Below, one piece after another: positions 1 through 12,400 of a stretch of 32,088 nucleotides of DNA. The number at the start of each line of letters is the position of its first letter. Position 1 is the first letter of the stretch. The notes below the pieces were generated by a model. The model had not been told where the DNA came from. It made no database searches and saw only the letters and a program-made list of their open reading frames with translations. Both the position numbers and the translations under genes were made by a program. This DNA is from an uncultured Roseibacillus sp. (GTDB lineage Bacteria; Verrucomicrobiota; Verrucomicrobiia; Verrucomicrobiales; Akkermansiaceae), in NCBI GenBank assembly GCA_937949965.1, contig CALFBF010000041.1:1-32088 (forward strand), written 5' to 3'.

Positions 1-7
1 AATGACT

Positions 8-838
8 CTAACGGACAACATTGGCGAGGGCGTTGGCGGCATCATGAAGAAGGCTGAGACGACCGCCGTAGGTCTTCTCGAGATTCTCTTGCGTGAAAGT
101 CGTCTCCACCGGACCAGCGGCTACCACTCGCATATTGAGAAGCACCACCCAGTCAAAATAACGAGCCACGGTCGCAAGATCGTGATGGACTACCAAACAC
201 GTTTTGCCAGCCTCGTTGAGTTCTTTGAGAATACCTACAATAGCCTCTTCGGTAGCAGCATCGACGGCGGCAAAAGGCTCATCCATAAAGTAGATCTGAG
301 CCTCCTGTGCGAGGGCGCGAGCTAAGAAAGCTCGCTGCTGTTGTCCCCCAGATAATTGCGCAATCTGTCGCTGTGCAAGGTGTGCGATGCCTACTTTTTC
401 AAGAGCATCCATGGCCTGCTTTTTCTGCTTCTTACCCACGCGGCGAAACCAGCCGAGGCTGCGATAAGTCCCCATCGTAACGAGATCGAGCACACTTACC
501 GGAAAATCCCAATCGACCGTTTCACGTTGGGGAACGTAACCAATGAGGTGACGCTGCTCCTTATATGGCTTGCCATAAATACCGACCTCCCCTGAAGCAC
601 GCGGAATCAAATCCAGACACGCCTTTAATAAAGTGCTCTTACCGGCCCCATTCGGCCCCACTATCCCCACGAGCTTCCCCGCAGGAATATCGAGATCAAT
701 ATCCCAAATAACGGGCTTCTGTTGATAAGCTACGGTCAGATCATGTACCGCCAATGGCACATCCTCGGGATGGGCAGAAAGGCTCTCATCGCTGGCATCA
801 CCCGGAGGAGAGAGATTCTTGAGAAGGCTTTGGTCCAT
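8..838 (-). CDS. Metal (Mn/Zn-type) ABC transporter ATP-binding protein
   Basis: This 276-residue protein is the ATPase of an ABC importer that powers uptake of a divalent metal across the inner membrane. Visible motifs in order are Walker [10 protein letters not shown] (61-69), the Q-loop in YVPQ (101-104), the signature LSGGQQQR (162-169), Walker B ending in MDEP (185-188) and the H-loop in VVHHD (216-220). The stretch [13 protein letters not shown] after the Q-loop is typical of the manganese/zinc/iron(II) subfamily (MntB, ZnuC, SitB, TroB). It is the third gene of a minus-strand set behind a TroA-like binding lipoprotein and a porin, with only about 25 bases between the porin stop and this start. 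It ends with TAG close to the window edge, so the permease gene expected next is outside the window. The metal cannot be decided from the ATPase; the DtxR-type regulator nearby favours manganese or iron over zinc. Confidence 0.9.
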   Translation of the reverse strand: MDQSLLKNLSPPGDASDESLSAHPEDVPLAVHDLTVAYQQKPVIWDIDLDIPAGKLVGIVGPNGAGKSTLLKACLDLIPRASGEVGIYGKPYKEQRHLIGYVPQRETVDWDFPVSVLDLVTMGTYRSLGWFRRVGKKQKKQAMDALEKVGIAHLAQRQIAQLSGGQQQRAFLARALAQEAQIYFMDEPFAAVDAATEEAIVGILKELNEAGKTCLVVHHDLATVARYFDWVVLLNMRVVAAGPVETTFTQENLEKTYGGRLSLLHDAANALANVVR

Positions 839-862
839 AGTTTTTTCTTTCCGTAGGAGATA

Positions 863-2014
863 TCACAATTTCGCCTGTAAGCGGATACCGGCGACAATAG
901 CATGTTCATCCGAATTCTGAGGGTCAAAAATGAATTGCAGATCTGGCTGGATACTCAGGTGCTCGCCGAGAGGGAACAAAGTGGTGAGTTCCAGAATCGT
1001 CTCTCGATCCGTGAGAGTGGGATTTTGTGCAACGAAAGAATCTCCAAACTTCGTATACGAAACTGCCAACCCTAATGCGGTGCCCTCATACCAGAGATTC
1101 TCTAAAACGACTCCGTCATCAAGGGTAGCAGAAGCAGCGGAGCGGTCCTCATTAGTCGTCACACTTCCTCTTAAAAAACCTGTTAGAGGACAATCTCCAT
1201 TACCAAAACGATGGTTCACGGTCGCATAGACAAGCCCCAAACCAGAGTCCTCTCCCCCGCGAGCGAAGTTCTCGAAATCACCACTATGATAATGTCCTCC
1301 TACTGTCACTGCGCTCCCCTCAGCATAGGCGTAAGCAACCTTGGCAAAGTAGGCCAAACCAGCACTTCCTCCAAAACGCCAATCGAACCCTCGGTTGCTC
1401 AAATCCTCTCCCCCCGCGTCGCCCGCAAAGACGCCAGCCTTGAAAGTCAGCTGCTCATTGACGCCGTATTGCACGAACAATCCCGGAGCACCTAATGGAA
1501 AAATAGGTGTAGGAGTATTAGTCGATTGGGTATTAAAAACTCCGAATGAAGAATTGATAAAAAGTGATGCTGCCTCGGTGGTCATAAAGTCATCATCGGC
1601 AGCGAACTGACCCAGCTTCAGGAAACTCTCGTGCCCGAAGTCAAAGTCATGTTGCAAGTAGAGAGAAAAAACATTAAACTCGAAGGGGGAAAAAGCGTTA
1701 CTCACCACGCTGACATCTCCCACGAATCGCTCAGAAACATCGGTCCCTAGGCCATTATAGGTCACCAGATGCAAGTAGGTATCGCGAAGCCCGAAGAGGC
1801 GTTCGAGATCGAAGTCCAGTGACAATTCTACTAGACCCGAAGTAGCATCGCCGCGTTCAAAACCACCATTCACATTGGCAAAATAATCACCAAGGAAAGA
1901 GGCTCCAAACTGGACTGAAGAATCCTCCTGAAACACCAGAGAAGATTCTTCACTCCGAGCCGAACTGAGTGAAAACACACTTAACAAAACACCACCTAAC
2001 AGACTCTTACTCAC
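863..2014 (-). CDS. OprB-like outer-membrane porin in the metal-uptake operon
   Basis: A 383-residue protein with an N-terminal signal peptide (hydrophobic to about residue 18, probable cleavage near SSA-RSE) followed by alternating beta-strand sequence rich in aromatic and glycine residues (for example GFDWRFGGSAGLAYFAK). Length, strand pattern and phrases such as LYLQHDFDFG and FVQYGVNEQLTFKAGVFAG resemble the carbohydrate-selective porin OprB family, so it should form a beta-barrel in the outer membrane. The gene sits between the metal-binding lipoprotein (90 bases upstream) and the ABC ATPase (24 bases downstream) on the same strand, which suggests co-transcription. The context argues that it passes metal ions or a metal complex rather than sugar; that is inference. 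Family assignment is by overall pattern, with no single diagnostic motif. Confidence 0.75.
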   Translation of the reverse strand: MSKSLLGGVLLSVFSLSSARSEESSLVFQEDSSVQFGASFLGDYFANVNGGFERGDATSGLVELSLDFDLERLFGLRDTYLHLVTYNGLGTDVSERFVGDVSVVSNAFSPFEFNVFSLYLQHDFDFGHESFLKLGQFAADDDFMTTEAASLFINSSFGVFNTQSTNTPTPIFPLGAPGLFVQYGVNEQLTFKAGVFAGDAGGEDLSNRGFDWRFGGSAGLAYFAKVAYAYAEGSAVTVGGHYHSGDFENFARGGEDSGLGLVYATVNHRFGNGDCPLTGFLRGSVTTNEDRSAASATLDDGVVLENLWYEGTALGLAVSYTKFGDSFVAQNPTLTDRETILELTTLFPLGEHLSIQPDLQFIFDPQNSDEHAIVAGIRLQAKL

Positions 2015-2104
2015 TGCAGAAAAGGAACTTATATTCTCTCATCACTTCCACGCGTCCACACCCCGTGAGGCACGAAATTTGAAAATCGGATTCGGTTGAG
2101 TTCC

Positions 2105-3112
2105 TTAATGGCTCATCTTCCCGTGTAGCCCCTTAGCAGGAGCTTTGCCACCGAGGGCCCGGGCTAGCGTCGTCACATTGTGATCGATCATACCCAGATA
2201 AGTCCCTTCATAGGAACCTGACTTCCCCATGGCATCAGAGTATAGCTCACCCCCGATAACCACGGTATGACCCTTGCGAGCAGCGCCTTCAACGAGAGCG
2301 CGAATATTTTTATCCGAGATTGTCGATTCCACAAAGATGGCAGGAATACGATTCTCTACGATAAAGGAAACCAACTCTTCGATATCGCGCAGACCGGCTT
2401 CGGACTCGGTGCTGAGCCCCTGCACTCCCCGAACCTCAATGCCGTAAGCTCGGCTGAGATAACCAAAGGCATCGTGAGCGGTGACCAGATAGCGACTCGC
2501 TTCTGGGATACTCGCTATTGTTTTGCGAGCATAGCGATCGAGCTCTGCTAACTCACGCAAATAAGCTTCCGCATTAGTCGAATAAATTTCTGCGCCCGCA
2601 GGATCATACTCGGCCATGGCCTTTTCCATCACCCTAGCCGCTTGCATCCAGAGCTGAACATCCATCCAGAGATGGGGGTCGAAATGATCCTCTTCATCAA
2701 GGAGGAGAGCATTCGCCTGCTGCTCCTGAACCTCTTCGGTAACTGCGTAGACGGGCTTTCCTTTCCGGGCGATTTTGACCAAAATGTCCGACATCTTTCC
2801 TTCTAACAAGAGGCCATTGTAGAAGATGAGATCAGCACTCTGGAGAGTCTTTACGTCAGAGGCTGTTGGTTTATAGAGGTGGGGATCCACTCCTGGGCCA
2901 ACCAAAGTCGCAACTTGCACCCGCTCGCCGCCAATCTTAGCCGCCACATCGGCGATCATCCCGATAGTAGCACTCACCTGATAGGGAATCTCCTGCGATT
3001 CATTCGTGGCCTGAGAACCCGAATCACAAGAGTTCAAACTCAACAAGATCGCGAAAAGAAAACCAACACGACAAAGAATCGGCATCCGGTTTAGAAAGAG
3101 TAAACGCTTCAT
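2105..3112 (-). CDS. TroA/ZnuA-type metal-binding lipoprotein of the ABC importer
   Basis: A 335-residue periplasmic binding protein of cluster A-I (TroA, ZnuA, PsaA, MntC). It begins with a lipoprotein signal peptide with lipobox LNSC, placing the lipidated Cys at residue 29. The four metal ligands expected for TroA are visible: H78 in GVDPHLY, H147 in FDPHLWMD, H213 in VTAHDAFGY and D293 in LYSDAMG. The third ligand is His, as in TroA and ZnuA, whereas PsaA/MntC-type Mn proteins usually have Glu there. The His-rich loop typical of dedicated zinc ZnuA proteins is absent; only EEDHFDPH is seen. It delivers the metal to the permease. It is first in the minus-strand operon and divergent from the DtxR-family gene, 110 bases apart, so it is probably repressed by that regulator. 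Mn, Zn or both remain possible. Confidence 0.9.
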   Translation of the reverse strand: MKRLLFLNRMPILCRVGFLFAILLSLNSCDSGSQATNESQEIPYQVSATIGMIADVAAKIGGERVQVATLVGPGVDPHLYKPTASDVKTLQSADLIFYNGLLLEGKMSDILVKIARKGKPVYAVTEEVQEQQANALLLDEEDHFDPHLWMDVQLWMQAARVMEKAMAEYDPAGAEIYSTNAEAYLRELAELDRYARKTIASIPEASRYLVTAHDAFGYLSRAYGIEVRGVQGLSTESEAGLRDIEELVSFIVENRIPAIFVESTISDKNIRALVEGAARKGHTVVIGGELYSDAMGKSGSYEGTYLGMIDHNVTTLARALGGKAPAKGLHGKMSH

Positions 3113-3137
3113 TTCGTGGATGACCTAAGCCCTACAT

Positions 3138-3214
3138 CTTGATGACTCAAGTAAAAACAATTGATTTTAATTAGAGAAATTCTTTTTCGACAAAAAGAGG
3201 CTTTCTTGAGTAAG
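3138..3214. promoter_or_regulatory. Divergent promoter region with candidate DtxR-type operators
   Basis: The 110-base gap between the binding lipoprotein and the DtxR-family regulator is AT-rich. It holds a perfect short inverted repeat CTTGA-TGAC-TCAAG at 3138-3151, and the core ACTCAAG (3145-3151) reappears as its reverse complement CTTGAGT at 3205-3211, just before the GTG start of the regulator. One copy therefore lies about 35 bases upstream of each start. For the minus strand a box TTGTCG followed 18 bases later by TAAAAT could serve as promoter. The arrangement fits auto-regulation plus repression of the operon, but the sites do not match a consensus I can name. Confidence 0.35.
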
Positions 3215-3222
3215 TTAATCAC

Positions 3223-3891
3223 GTGGCAACGAGCACGGTTGAAAATTATCTCAAAACGATTCTGCAACTCGAAGAAGCTGCTGATCAAAAAGCGACGGTG
3301 GGTGCTATCGCAGAGGAATTAAAAGTCACCCCTGGCACGGTCTCGGTCATGCTGAAGCAACTCTCCGAACAAGGCTTGGTTAAGTACGTGCCGCGTCGCC
3401 ACATCTCTCTGCTCAAAAAAGGACGTCAGCAAGCGCTCGCGGTGGTGCGTCGTCACCGACTCATTGAGAGCTTCCTAGTAAAGGTTATGGATCTCGATTG
3501 GTCTGAGGTCCACGAGGAAGCTGAAGAGCTGGAACACGTCGTCTCCGATCGCCTCCTGAATCGAATGGACGAAATGTTAGGCCACCCGAGTCACGATCCG
3601 CACGGGGATCCCATCCCCTCCATTGACGGGGCCCTCCCGACGGAAGAACCGAACCAGTCTCTCTCAAAAGCCCCCGCCGGGCGCTATCGTCTCGTGCGGG
3701 TGAACGACTCTGATCCCGAATTGCTCAACTGGCTGAGCGAACACGACCTGCAACCGGGAGCGGAATTCACCCTAAATGACGAGCAGCGGGTAGTCGGGCT
3801 TTTAGAACTGCAACCTACCAGTGCAAAAAGCGCGCCCGTCCCGCTCAGCTTAGCGACAGCAGAACATCTCTACGGAGAGCAAATCCACTAA
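3223..3891 (+). CDS. DtxR/MntR-family metal-dependent transcriptional regulator
   Basis: A 222-residue regulator with the three-part build of the larger DtxR-family proteins. Residues 1-65 form the winged helix (VENYLKTILQLEE, AIAEELKVTPGTVSVMLKQL). Residues 66-140 form the metal-binding and dimerisation domain, including HEEAEELEHVVSD and the family-typical LGHPSHDPHGDPIP. Residues about 150-220 form an SH3-like FeoA-type domain. With metal bound such proteins repress uptake genes. The start is GTG at 3223, chosen because the protein aligns from its first residues with the family. It is divergent from the metal-uptake operon, so a MntR/TroR-like role controlling that operon is the simplest reading; iron (IdeR-like) control is not excluded. 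Confidence 0.88.
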   Translation: MATSTVENYLKTILQLEEAADQKATVGAIAEELKVTPGTVSVMLKQLSEQGLVKYVPRRHISLLKKGRQQALAVVRRHRLIESFLVKVMDLDWSEVHEEAEELEHVVSDRLLNRMDEMLGHPSHDPHGDPIPSIDGALPTEEPNQSLSKAPAGRYRLVRVNDSDPELLNWLSEHDLQPGAEFTLNDEQRVVGLLELQPTSAKSAPVPLSLATAEHLYGEQIH

Positions 3892-3971
3892 AGGCACGCA
3901 GGAGTCGTTTGCTTATTTGCAACAGGGCTGGCACTTGCAAATCGCGAGCGACCTCGTCAAGGTGGAGTCTT

Positions 3972-5156
3972 ATGCAAGTTGTTAAGCCAAAGATTCGCGG
4001 TTTTATTTGCACTACCTCTCATCCCGAAGGTTGTGCAGCCCACGTCCAGGAGCAGATTGATTACGTCGAGAGCCAAACCCCTCTAACAGGCACTCCCAAG
4101 AAAGTGCTCGTGATTGGTTCTTCCACTGGTTACGGCCTCGCCTCTCGGATAGTGCCTGCCTTTGGCGGCGGAGCAGCCACCATGGGAGTCTTTTTCGAAA
4201 AAGAAGGAACCGAGCGCAAACCCGGCTCAGCGGGTTGGTACAACAGCGTCGCCTTCGAGGAAAAAGCGAAAGCCAAGGGCCTCTACGCGCGGAGCTTTAA
4301 TGGCGACGCCTTCGCCACCGAGATGAAGGAACAGGTCATCGCTGCCATCAAAGAGGATCTCGGGCAAGTCGATATGGTGATCTACTCCCTCGCCTCTCCT
4401 CGGAGAACAGACCCGAGTAATGGCGAAACCTATCGCTCAGTTCTCAAACCAACTGGAGATACCTACACCCAACATACCCTCGATACCGACAAAGGCATCG
4501 TCGAAGAGGTCTCAATCGAATCCGCAACGGAACAAGAAATCGCGGACACCGTGAAGGTCATGGGTGGTGAAGACTGGCAACTCTGGATCGACGCCATGCA
4601 AGAAGCGGGCGTGCTTGCAGAGGGCTTCCGCACCGTGGCCTACTCCTATATCGGACCAGAAATCACTTGGGCCGTCTACACCGACGGCACCATTGGGCGG
4701 GCCAAAGAACACCTCGAACAAACGGCAACGGCAATGAACGAACGCTTCGGTGCGCAGACCGCGCTAGTCTCGGTGAACAAAGCGCTCGTAACCCAAGCCA
4801 GCTCGGCCATCCCAGTTGTCCCCCTCTACATCTCTATTCTTTATAAAGTGATGAAGGAAAAGGGAAATCACGAGGGCACGATCGAGCAGATTCAGCGCCT
4901 CTTCTCAGAACACTACTGTGGACCTAACGGACCGCAACTCGATGAGAAAGGCCGCATCCGGATCGACGACTGGGAAATGCAAGCCGATGTGCAAGCCGCG
5001 GTCTTGGAAGTCTGGAATACAATCTCTACCGAGAAGCTTGCTAGCGACACTGACTTCGTAGGTTACCAGAGCGAATTTCTCAAACTCTTCGGATTCGGAT
5101 TACCCGGAGTTGACTACGATGCCGAGGTCGAGACCTTGCGCCCTCTCCCCTGCTAG
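3972..5156 (+). CDS. fabV: Trans-2-enoyl-ACP/CoA reductase (NADH), FabV type
   Basis: This enzyme reduces the trans-2 double bond of enoyl-ACP (or enoyl-CoA) with NADH, the last step of each fatty-acid elongation round. From the ATG at 3972 it is 394 residues, matching the roughly 400 residues of FabV. An open frame extends upstream to 3909, but the start MQVVKPKIRGFICTT matches the FabV N-terminus and has a good ribosome-binding site (AAGGTGGAG, 3959-3967). The nucleotide-binding segment is VLVIGSSTGYGLASRI (45-60). The catalytic pair in the FabV spacing Y-X8-K is Y236 and K245 within TWAVYTDGTIGRAK. FabV is the large member of the short-chain dehydrogenase superfamily and is generally insensitive to triclosan. 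It stands alone between the metal regulator and the glycosidase, with no obvious functional link to either. Confidence 0.95.
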   Translation: MQVVKPKIRGFICTTSHPEGCAAHVQEQIDYVESQTPLTGTPKKVLVIGSSTGYGLASRIVPAFGGGAATMGVFFEKEGTERKPGSAGWYNSVAFEEKAKAKGLYARSFNGDAFATEMKEQVIAAIKEDLGQVDMVIYSLASPRRTDPSNGETYRSVLKPTGDTYTQHTLDTDKGIVEEVSIESATEQEIADTVKVMGGEDWQLWIDAMQEAGVLAEGFRTVAYSYIGPEITWAVYTDGTIGRAKEHLEQTATAMNERFGAQTALVSVNKALVTQASSAIPVVPLYISILYKVMKEKGNHEGTIEQIQRLFSEHYCGPNGPQLDEKGRIRIDDWEMQADVQAAVLEVWNTISTEKLASDTDFVGYQSEFLKLFGFGLPGVDYDAEVETLRPLPC

Positions 5157-5196
5157 CGACTTAGCAGATTCAGGTCATAAAGAGCCCATTCTTTAA

Positions 5197-8394
<3,198 letters not shown>

Positions 8395-8411
8395 ACTAGA
8401 GATGACGAAGG

Positions 8412-8440
8412 TGCATTCGTTTCTACGAATGACGAATGCA
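8412..8440. repeat. Overlapping inverted repeats after the galactosidase gene
   Basis: Eighteen bases after the galactosidase stop, TGCATTCGT (8412-8420) faces its exact complement ACGAATGCA (8432-8440). A second, competing 7-bp stem CATTCGT/ACGAATG (8414-8420 and 8425-8431) with loop TTCT uses the same left arm. ACGAATG is thus present twice in tandem. No T-run follows, so this is a weak candidate for an intrinsic terminator; it could stabilise the transcript end. Confidence 0.5.
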
Positions 8441-8483
8441 TCTCCAAATGCCTATTATATCTGAGGAGTTGAGAGCATCCTGC

Positions 8484-8563
8484 GGTCTTTCAGACCTCTT
8501 GATTGACGCTCATTATTCAATAGCCCTGCGGGCTATTCTGGTATCACTTCGCTCTTTCGGAGC
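8484..8563. repeat. Array of three triloop mini-hairpins (REP-like)
   Basis: Three short hairpins follow each other in 80 bases: GGTCT-TTC-AGACC (8484-8496), AATAGCCC-TGC-GGGCTATT (8519-8537) and GCTCT-TTC-GGAGC (8551-8563, with one T-G wobble). Read on the minus strand the loops are GAA, GCA and GAA, that is GNA triloops, which are known to make unusually stable single-stranded DNA hairpins. The gap between the convergent galactosidase and hydrolase genes (8395-8708) holds no gene, only this array and the inverted repeat before it. It may be a REP-type element or remnant of one. Confidence 0.5.
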
Positions 8564-8708
8564 TTTTGGGCAGACACTTTGCTAAAAATTTTCACCAAAT
8601 ACCCATTACAGGCATAAGACGCCTAGGCGGAATAACTGCAATTACTTTTGGCAAAGGATTTAGCCGAATCGACACAAGCTAGTAGTGGCAGTAAAACCCT
8701 TTCGGCAC

Positions 8709-9410
8709 TTATGAGAGAACCTCTAACAGCTCCTCATTCGCCTCTTTAAGAACGCGGTGACCACAAGGGAAAATCTGATGACGTCCCTGCCGAAGCTGAG
8801 GAACAAGCTCTTGCGCCAAGGCAGTGAACTTCTCATCCCGTTCTCCGGTAACCCACGTGATCGGAGTAGTGAGTTCCTTGAGCTTGGACGAGAGATCGGC
8901 CTGCTTTCCCAGAGACCATTCCATAAACGAACGTGCAATCGCGCGACGCCGATTCACCAACTTGAGCCGAGAATCCTTTTCTAGCTTCGCTCCTCCGGCG
9001 AGCACTCCTTGCGCATCCCACTTCTCTAACAACTGGGACCACTCTCCCGTGAGAGCCAACGCCGCCCACTCGGCATCATCTGCCATCCGCCTAAATTGTT
9101 CGTCCGCATCGACAAGACCCGGATGAGCAGAAATAATGACCGCCTCATCCCATAACGCAGGCTCCTCTAACAGAGCGTGCAACGCAAGCCGTCCTCCCAT
9201 GGAATAGCCAACGAGCACATTCCGCTCCCCCGTTGCAGCCTTGACCTCCGCATTAAAGACCTTGGCCCATTGCGATAAACTTAAACCCTCACAATCGAGA
9301 AAACGCCATAAATCAACTGCGCGACAGATCTCTCCCTGAGCCGACACTTTCTCGGCCAAGAAATCCCAGTCCGAAGTCTGCCCAAGAGCACCATGGAGAC
9401 ACCAAATCAT
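8709..9410 (-). CDS. Alpha/beta hydrolase, MenH-like
   Basis: A 233-residue cytoplasmic alpha/beta hydrolase with no signal peptide. It starts directly with the first strand and oxyanion region (MIWCLHGALG). The nucleophile is S70 in the elbow GYSMGGR, the acid is D192 in VTGERDEKF and the base is H218 in CGHRVLKEANEEL, so the triad is complete. The elbow GYSMGGRLALHALL and the early LHGALGQTSDW strongly resemble MenH (SHCHC synthase of menaquinone synthesis), but no other men gene is in the window and small hydrolases of this type are often over-called. It lies 52 bases downstream of the long coiled-coil gene on the same strand and may be read with it. Confidence 0.75.
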   Translation of the reverse strand: MIWCLHGALGQTSDWDFLAEKVSAQGEICRAVDLWRFLDCEGLSLSQWAKVFNAEVKAATGERNVLVGYSMGGRLALHALLEEPALWDEAVIISAHPGLVDADEQFRRMADDAEWAALALTGEWSQLLEKWDAQGVLAGGAKLEKDSRLKLVNRRRAIARSFMEWSLGKQADLSSKLKELTTPITWVTGERDEKFTALAQELVPQLRQGRHQIFPCGHRVLKEANEELLEVLS

Positions 9411-9462
9411 TCTCTTACTCTCAAGGTGCGATTACTCCGAACGGTCTAACAGCATTGAAATT

Positions 9463-12400
9463 CTACTGTTCTTCACGAGTCACCTTGATCTCAACACGAC
9501 GGTTTTGACGTCGTCCTTCGTCCGTCTCATTGCTCGCCTGTGGCAGAGTATGTCCGCATCCCTCAACAAGGGTGAAACGCTCGGCAGGAACCTCATTTTT
9601 GACCAAGAAATCGCGCAATAAAAGAGCACGATCTTCGCTCAGCTTCAAATTCGCACCTTCACTCCCGATGTTACAGGTGTGCCCGTGAATCGTGAATCGT
9701 GCATCAGGATAGACTTCGAGAACTTGTTTCACTTCCGCTAATACTCGCTGCTGCTGGGCAACGACATTCGCCGAGGCGAGTTGGTAACGGACAGGCTCGA
9801 TGCTAACAAAGCGCTTACGAAGTTCTTCTACTTCTTCAACGAGAGTCTTTTGTCCGAGCTGCAGAGCACTCATCTCACGACGAGCTTCTTGCAACTCAGC
9901 TTCACGCTTTCCCAAGGCCGCCTTTCCGGCTGCGGCTTCGTTCTCTACTGCCTCTTTTTGTTTTTTCGCTTCTAACAGACGTTTTCGAGCCTGCTCTAAC
10001 ATCGTTTCCTGCCCCTCGATTTTTTGCTGCAATTTCGCTAATTCTTCTTCGGCAGCCTTACGCGCGGCAATCGCTTCTTGAGCAAGTTCACCGCCACCAG
10101 CGAGCTCTTGCTTCAACTGTCCAAGAGACACCTCTAATTCTCCACGAGAAGTCGTCAACTCACGATGTGAAATCTGGAGCTGTCCGTAAGTGCCTTCTAA
10201 TTTCTGATAGGAATCTTGCAGTTCTCCATGAGAGGTTTCTAGGGCACTACGTGTTCCTTCCAGTTCACTATAATTGCTTTCGAGCTGCGTGTGAGATTCT
10301 TGAAGACTTTGATGCTTATTCTGTAACTCATCGTGGGCACCTTGCAGCTCTTGGTAAGAAGTCTCCAACTCTCCGTGACTACCCTGAAGGGTTTCATAAG
10401 AAGTTTTTAGCTCCGTCTGGGTGCCTTCCAGATCGCGATAAGTGCCTTGTAACTCACCATGAGCGCCCTGCAAATCCTGATAGGAAACTTGTAGTCCCTG
10501 ATGATTGCTCTCCAGATTTTGGTAAGAAGTCTGCAACTCGCTGTGAGTTTTCCCCAAGGTTTCCAATGACGCCTGAAGTTCCGTCTGCTCCCCCTTGAGC
10601 ATCTCGTAGGACTTCGTCAACTCCCCGTGAGAGTTCTGTAGGCCACCGTGATTTCCTTGTAGATTTCCAAAAGAATTCTGAAGGCTCTTATAATCGCCTA
10701 GAGTGGTAATCAGAGTCCCTTCTAACTCTTCCTGAGCTACCGCCAAACGACCCAACTGGACTTGCAGTTTTTTGACCTGAGCTGCTTTTTGAGCGGCATC
10801 GCCCTGAGCCTTCTTGTTCTCAGCGGCGGCTTGTTTGCGAGCGATTTTCAGTTCTTCCTGAGTCTCTGCAAGTTGCTTACTGAGCTCCGCAGATTGAATT
10901 TCTAACTCCTTCACTTCGAGCCGACTTGCCTTGAGCTGGCGTGAGACTTTTGCTAAATCACGTTCGGCGATCGCATGATGCTCCTTGGCTTGCTTCAACT
11001 CCGCTTGGAGAGCTGTCAGCTTCTTGGCATCTGTTTCTTTCTCACTTTGAAAAATCGCAATATCGTCTTTGCGTTGATCCAATTCGGTTCGGAGAGAGGC
11101 TAGACCTTTCTTCAGAGTATCTTCTTGCTCCTTTGCCTTTGTGAACTTTGTTCTCAAGTCCGCAACGAGCGCAATTTGTTGCGAGAGTTTCACGTTATTG
11201 GGATTCTCTTTTTTCTGAGAAGCTTCCGCTAACTTATCTTCACAAGCTACGAGCTTTTTCTCAAGGGTAACAATCTGCTTCTGAAGCCCACCTCTCTGTT
11301 CGGTCCAACTCGCCGAGAGCTTATCAGCCTCGATAGCTAACATCTCCAGCACGTTATCTTTTTCGGCAAGAGCCTTTTCCAACTGAGCAACGCGTTGGTC
11401 TTGATTCGTCTTCCCCTCTTTACTTGTTTGATAGAGGGATTGGAGCTTGGCGAGTTCCCGTCTTGTATCTCTTCGTTCCTTTCTCCACGCCGCAGCTAAC
11501 CTCTCCGCATCTGTGCCCAAATCTTGCAGTGCTTTCGACTTTTTAGCGAGGCCCAGTCGCAATACTTCGGCCTGTTTGCCATCTGCATTCTGAACTCCCA
11601 GTTGCTCTTCGAGCTTAACTAACTGGGAGGTCACCTCTTTCACTTGAGATTGCAATTGAGCACGCTCGTCTTGCCAAGCTTCAGCAAGACGAGCCGTATT
11701 CGCGACGGCCTCTTGAGCCTGTTTAACATTCGCAGTCCGAACTGCCTTGCGTGCCTTTTCTTGCCATTCTGCCACAGATTGTTCCCAAGCTGCTAGTTCT
11801 TGAGCATGCTGGGCCTCCATTTCTAACAACTGAGCTTTTAGTCCCTTACGCTCCTCAGCCCAATCAGTGGCAAGACGTGCGGTATTGGCGACGGCTTCTT
11901 GGGCGTCGTTGAGCATCGCTTTGCGAACGGTAGTCTCGACATCACGTCGCCATGACTCGACTGCTTCGGTCCACGCGGTTTGTTCCTGCTTCCTCTGGTC
12001 AGCGAGTTCCTTAAGTTGTCGGCGAGCTTCGTCTCTCTCCCCTTCCACAAAGAGAAGCTTTCGCTGCCATTCTCCTTCTTGACGACCGAAGTTGAGTTGA
12101 AGATCTTCGAGACGTTTTTGAAACTTTGCAGAAGCCTGAGCGCGCTCACTCTCCAAGGCATTCACCCGAGCGACCATTGCTTTTTCTCGCGTAGCGAAAT
12201 CTTTGCCACCATCCTGCAGAAGCCCTGCCTCCTGCCTTTGTGCTTGGCGCAACTCATTACGCAGAGTCTGCACCACTTTTTTCTGCTCAGCGACCACGGC
12301 ACCTACGGCCTCTACCTGAACCTTCTTCTTAAGAGCTTGGTCTAACTCCTTGCGCAAGCGTTCAATCTCAGCAGTCGCCTTTTGGTAATCAGCAATGGGG

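Noticed and set aside
736-927. 63-residue frame between porin and ATPase
   Set aside because: It overlaps both genes in a different frame and is not protein-like.
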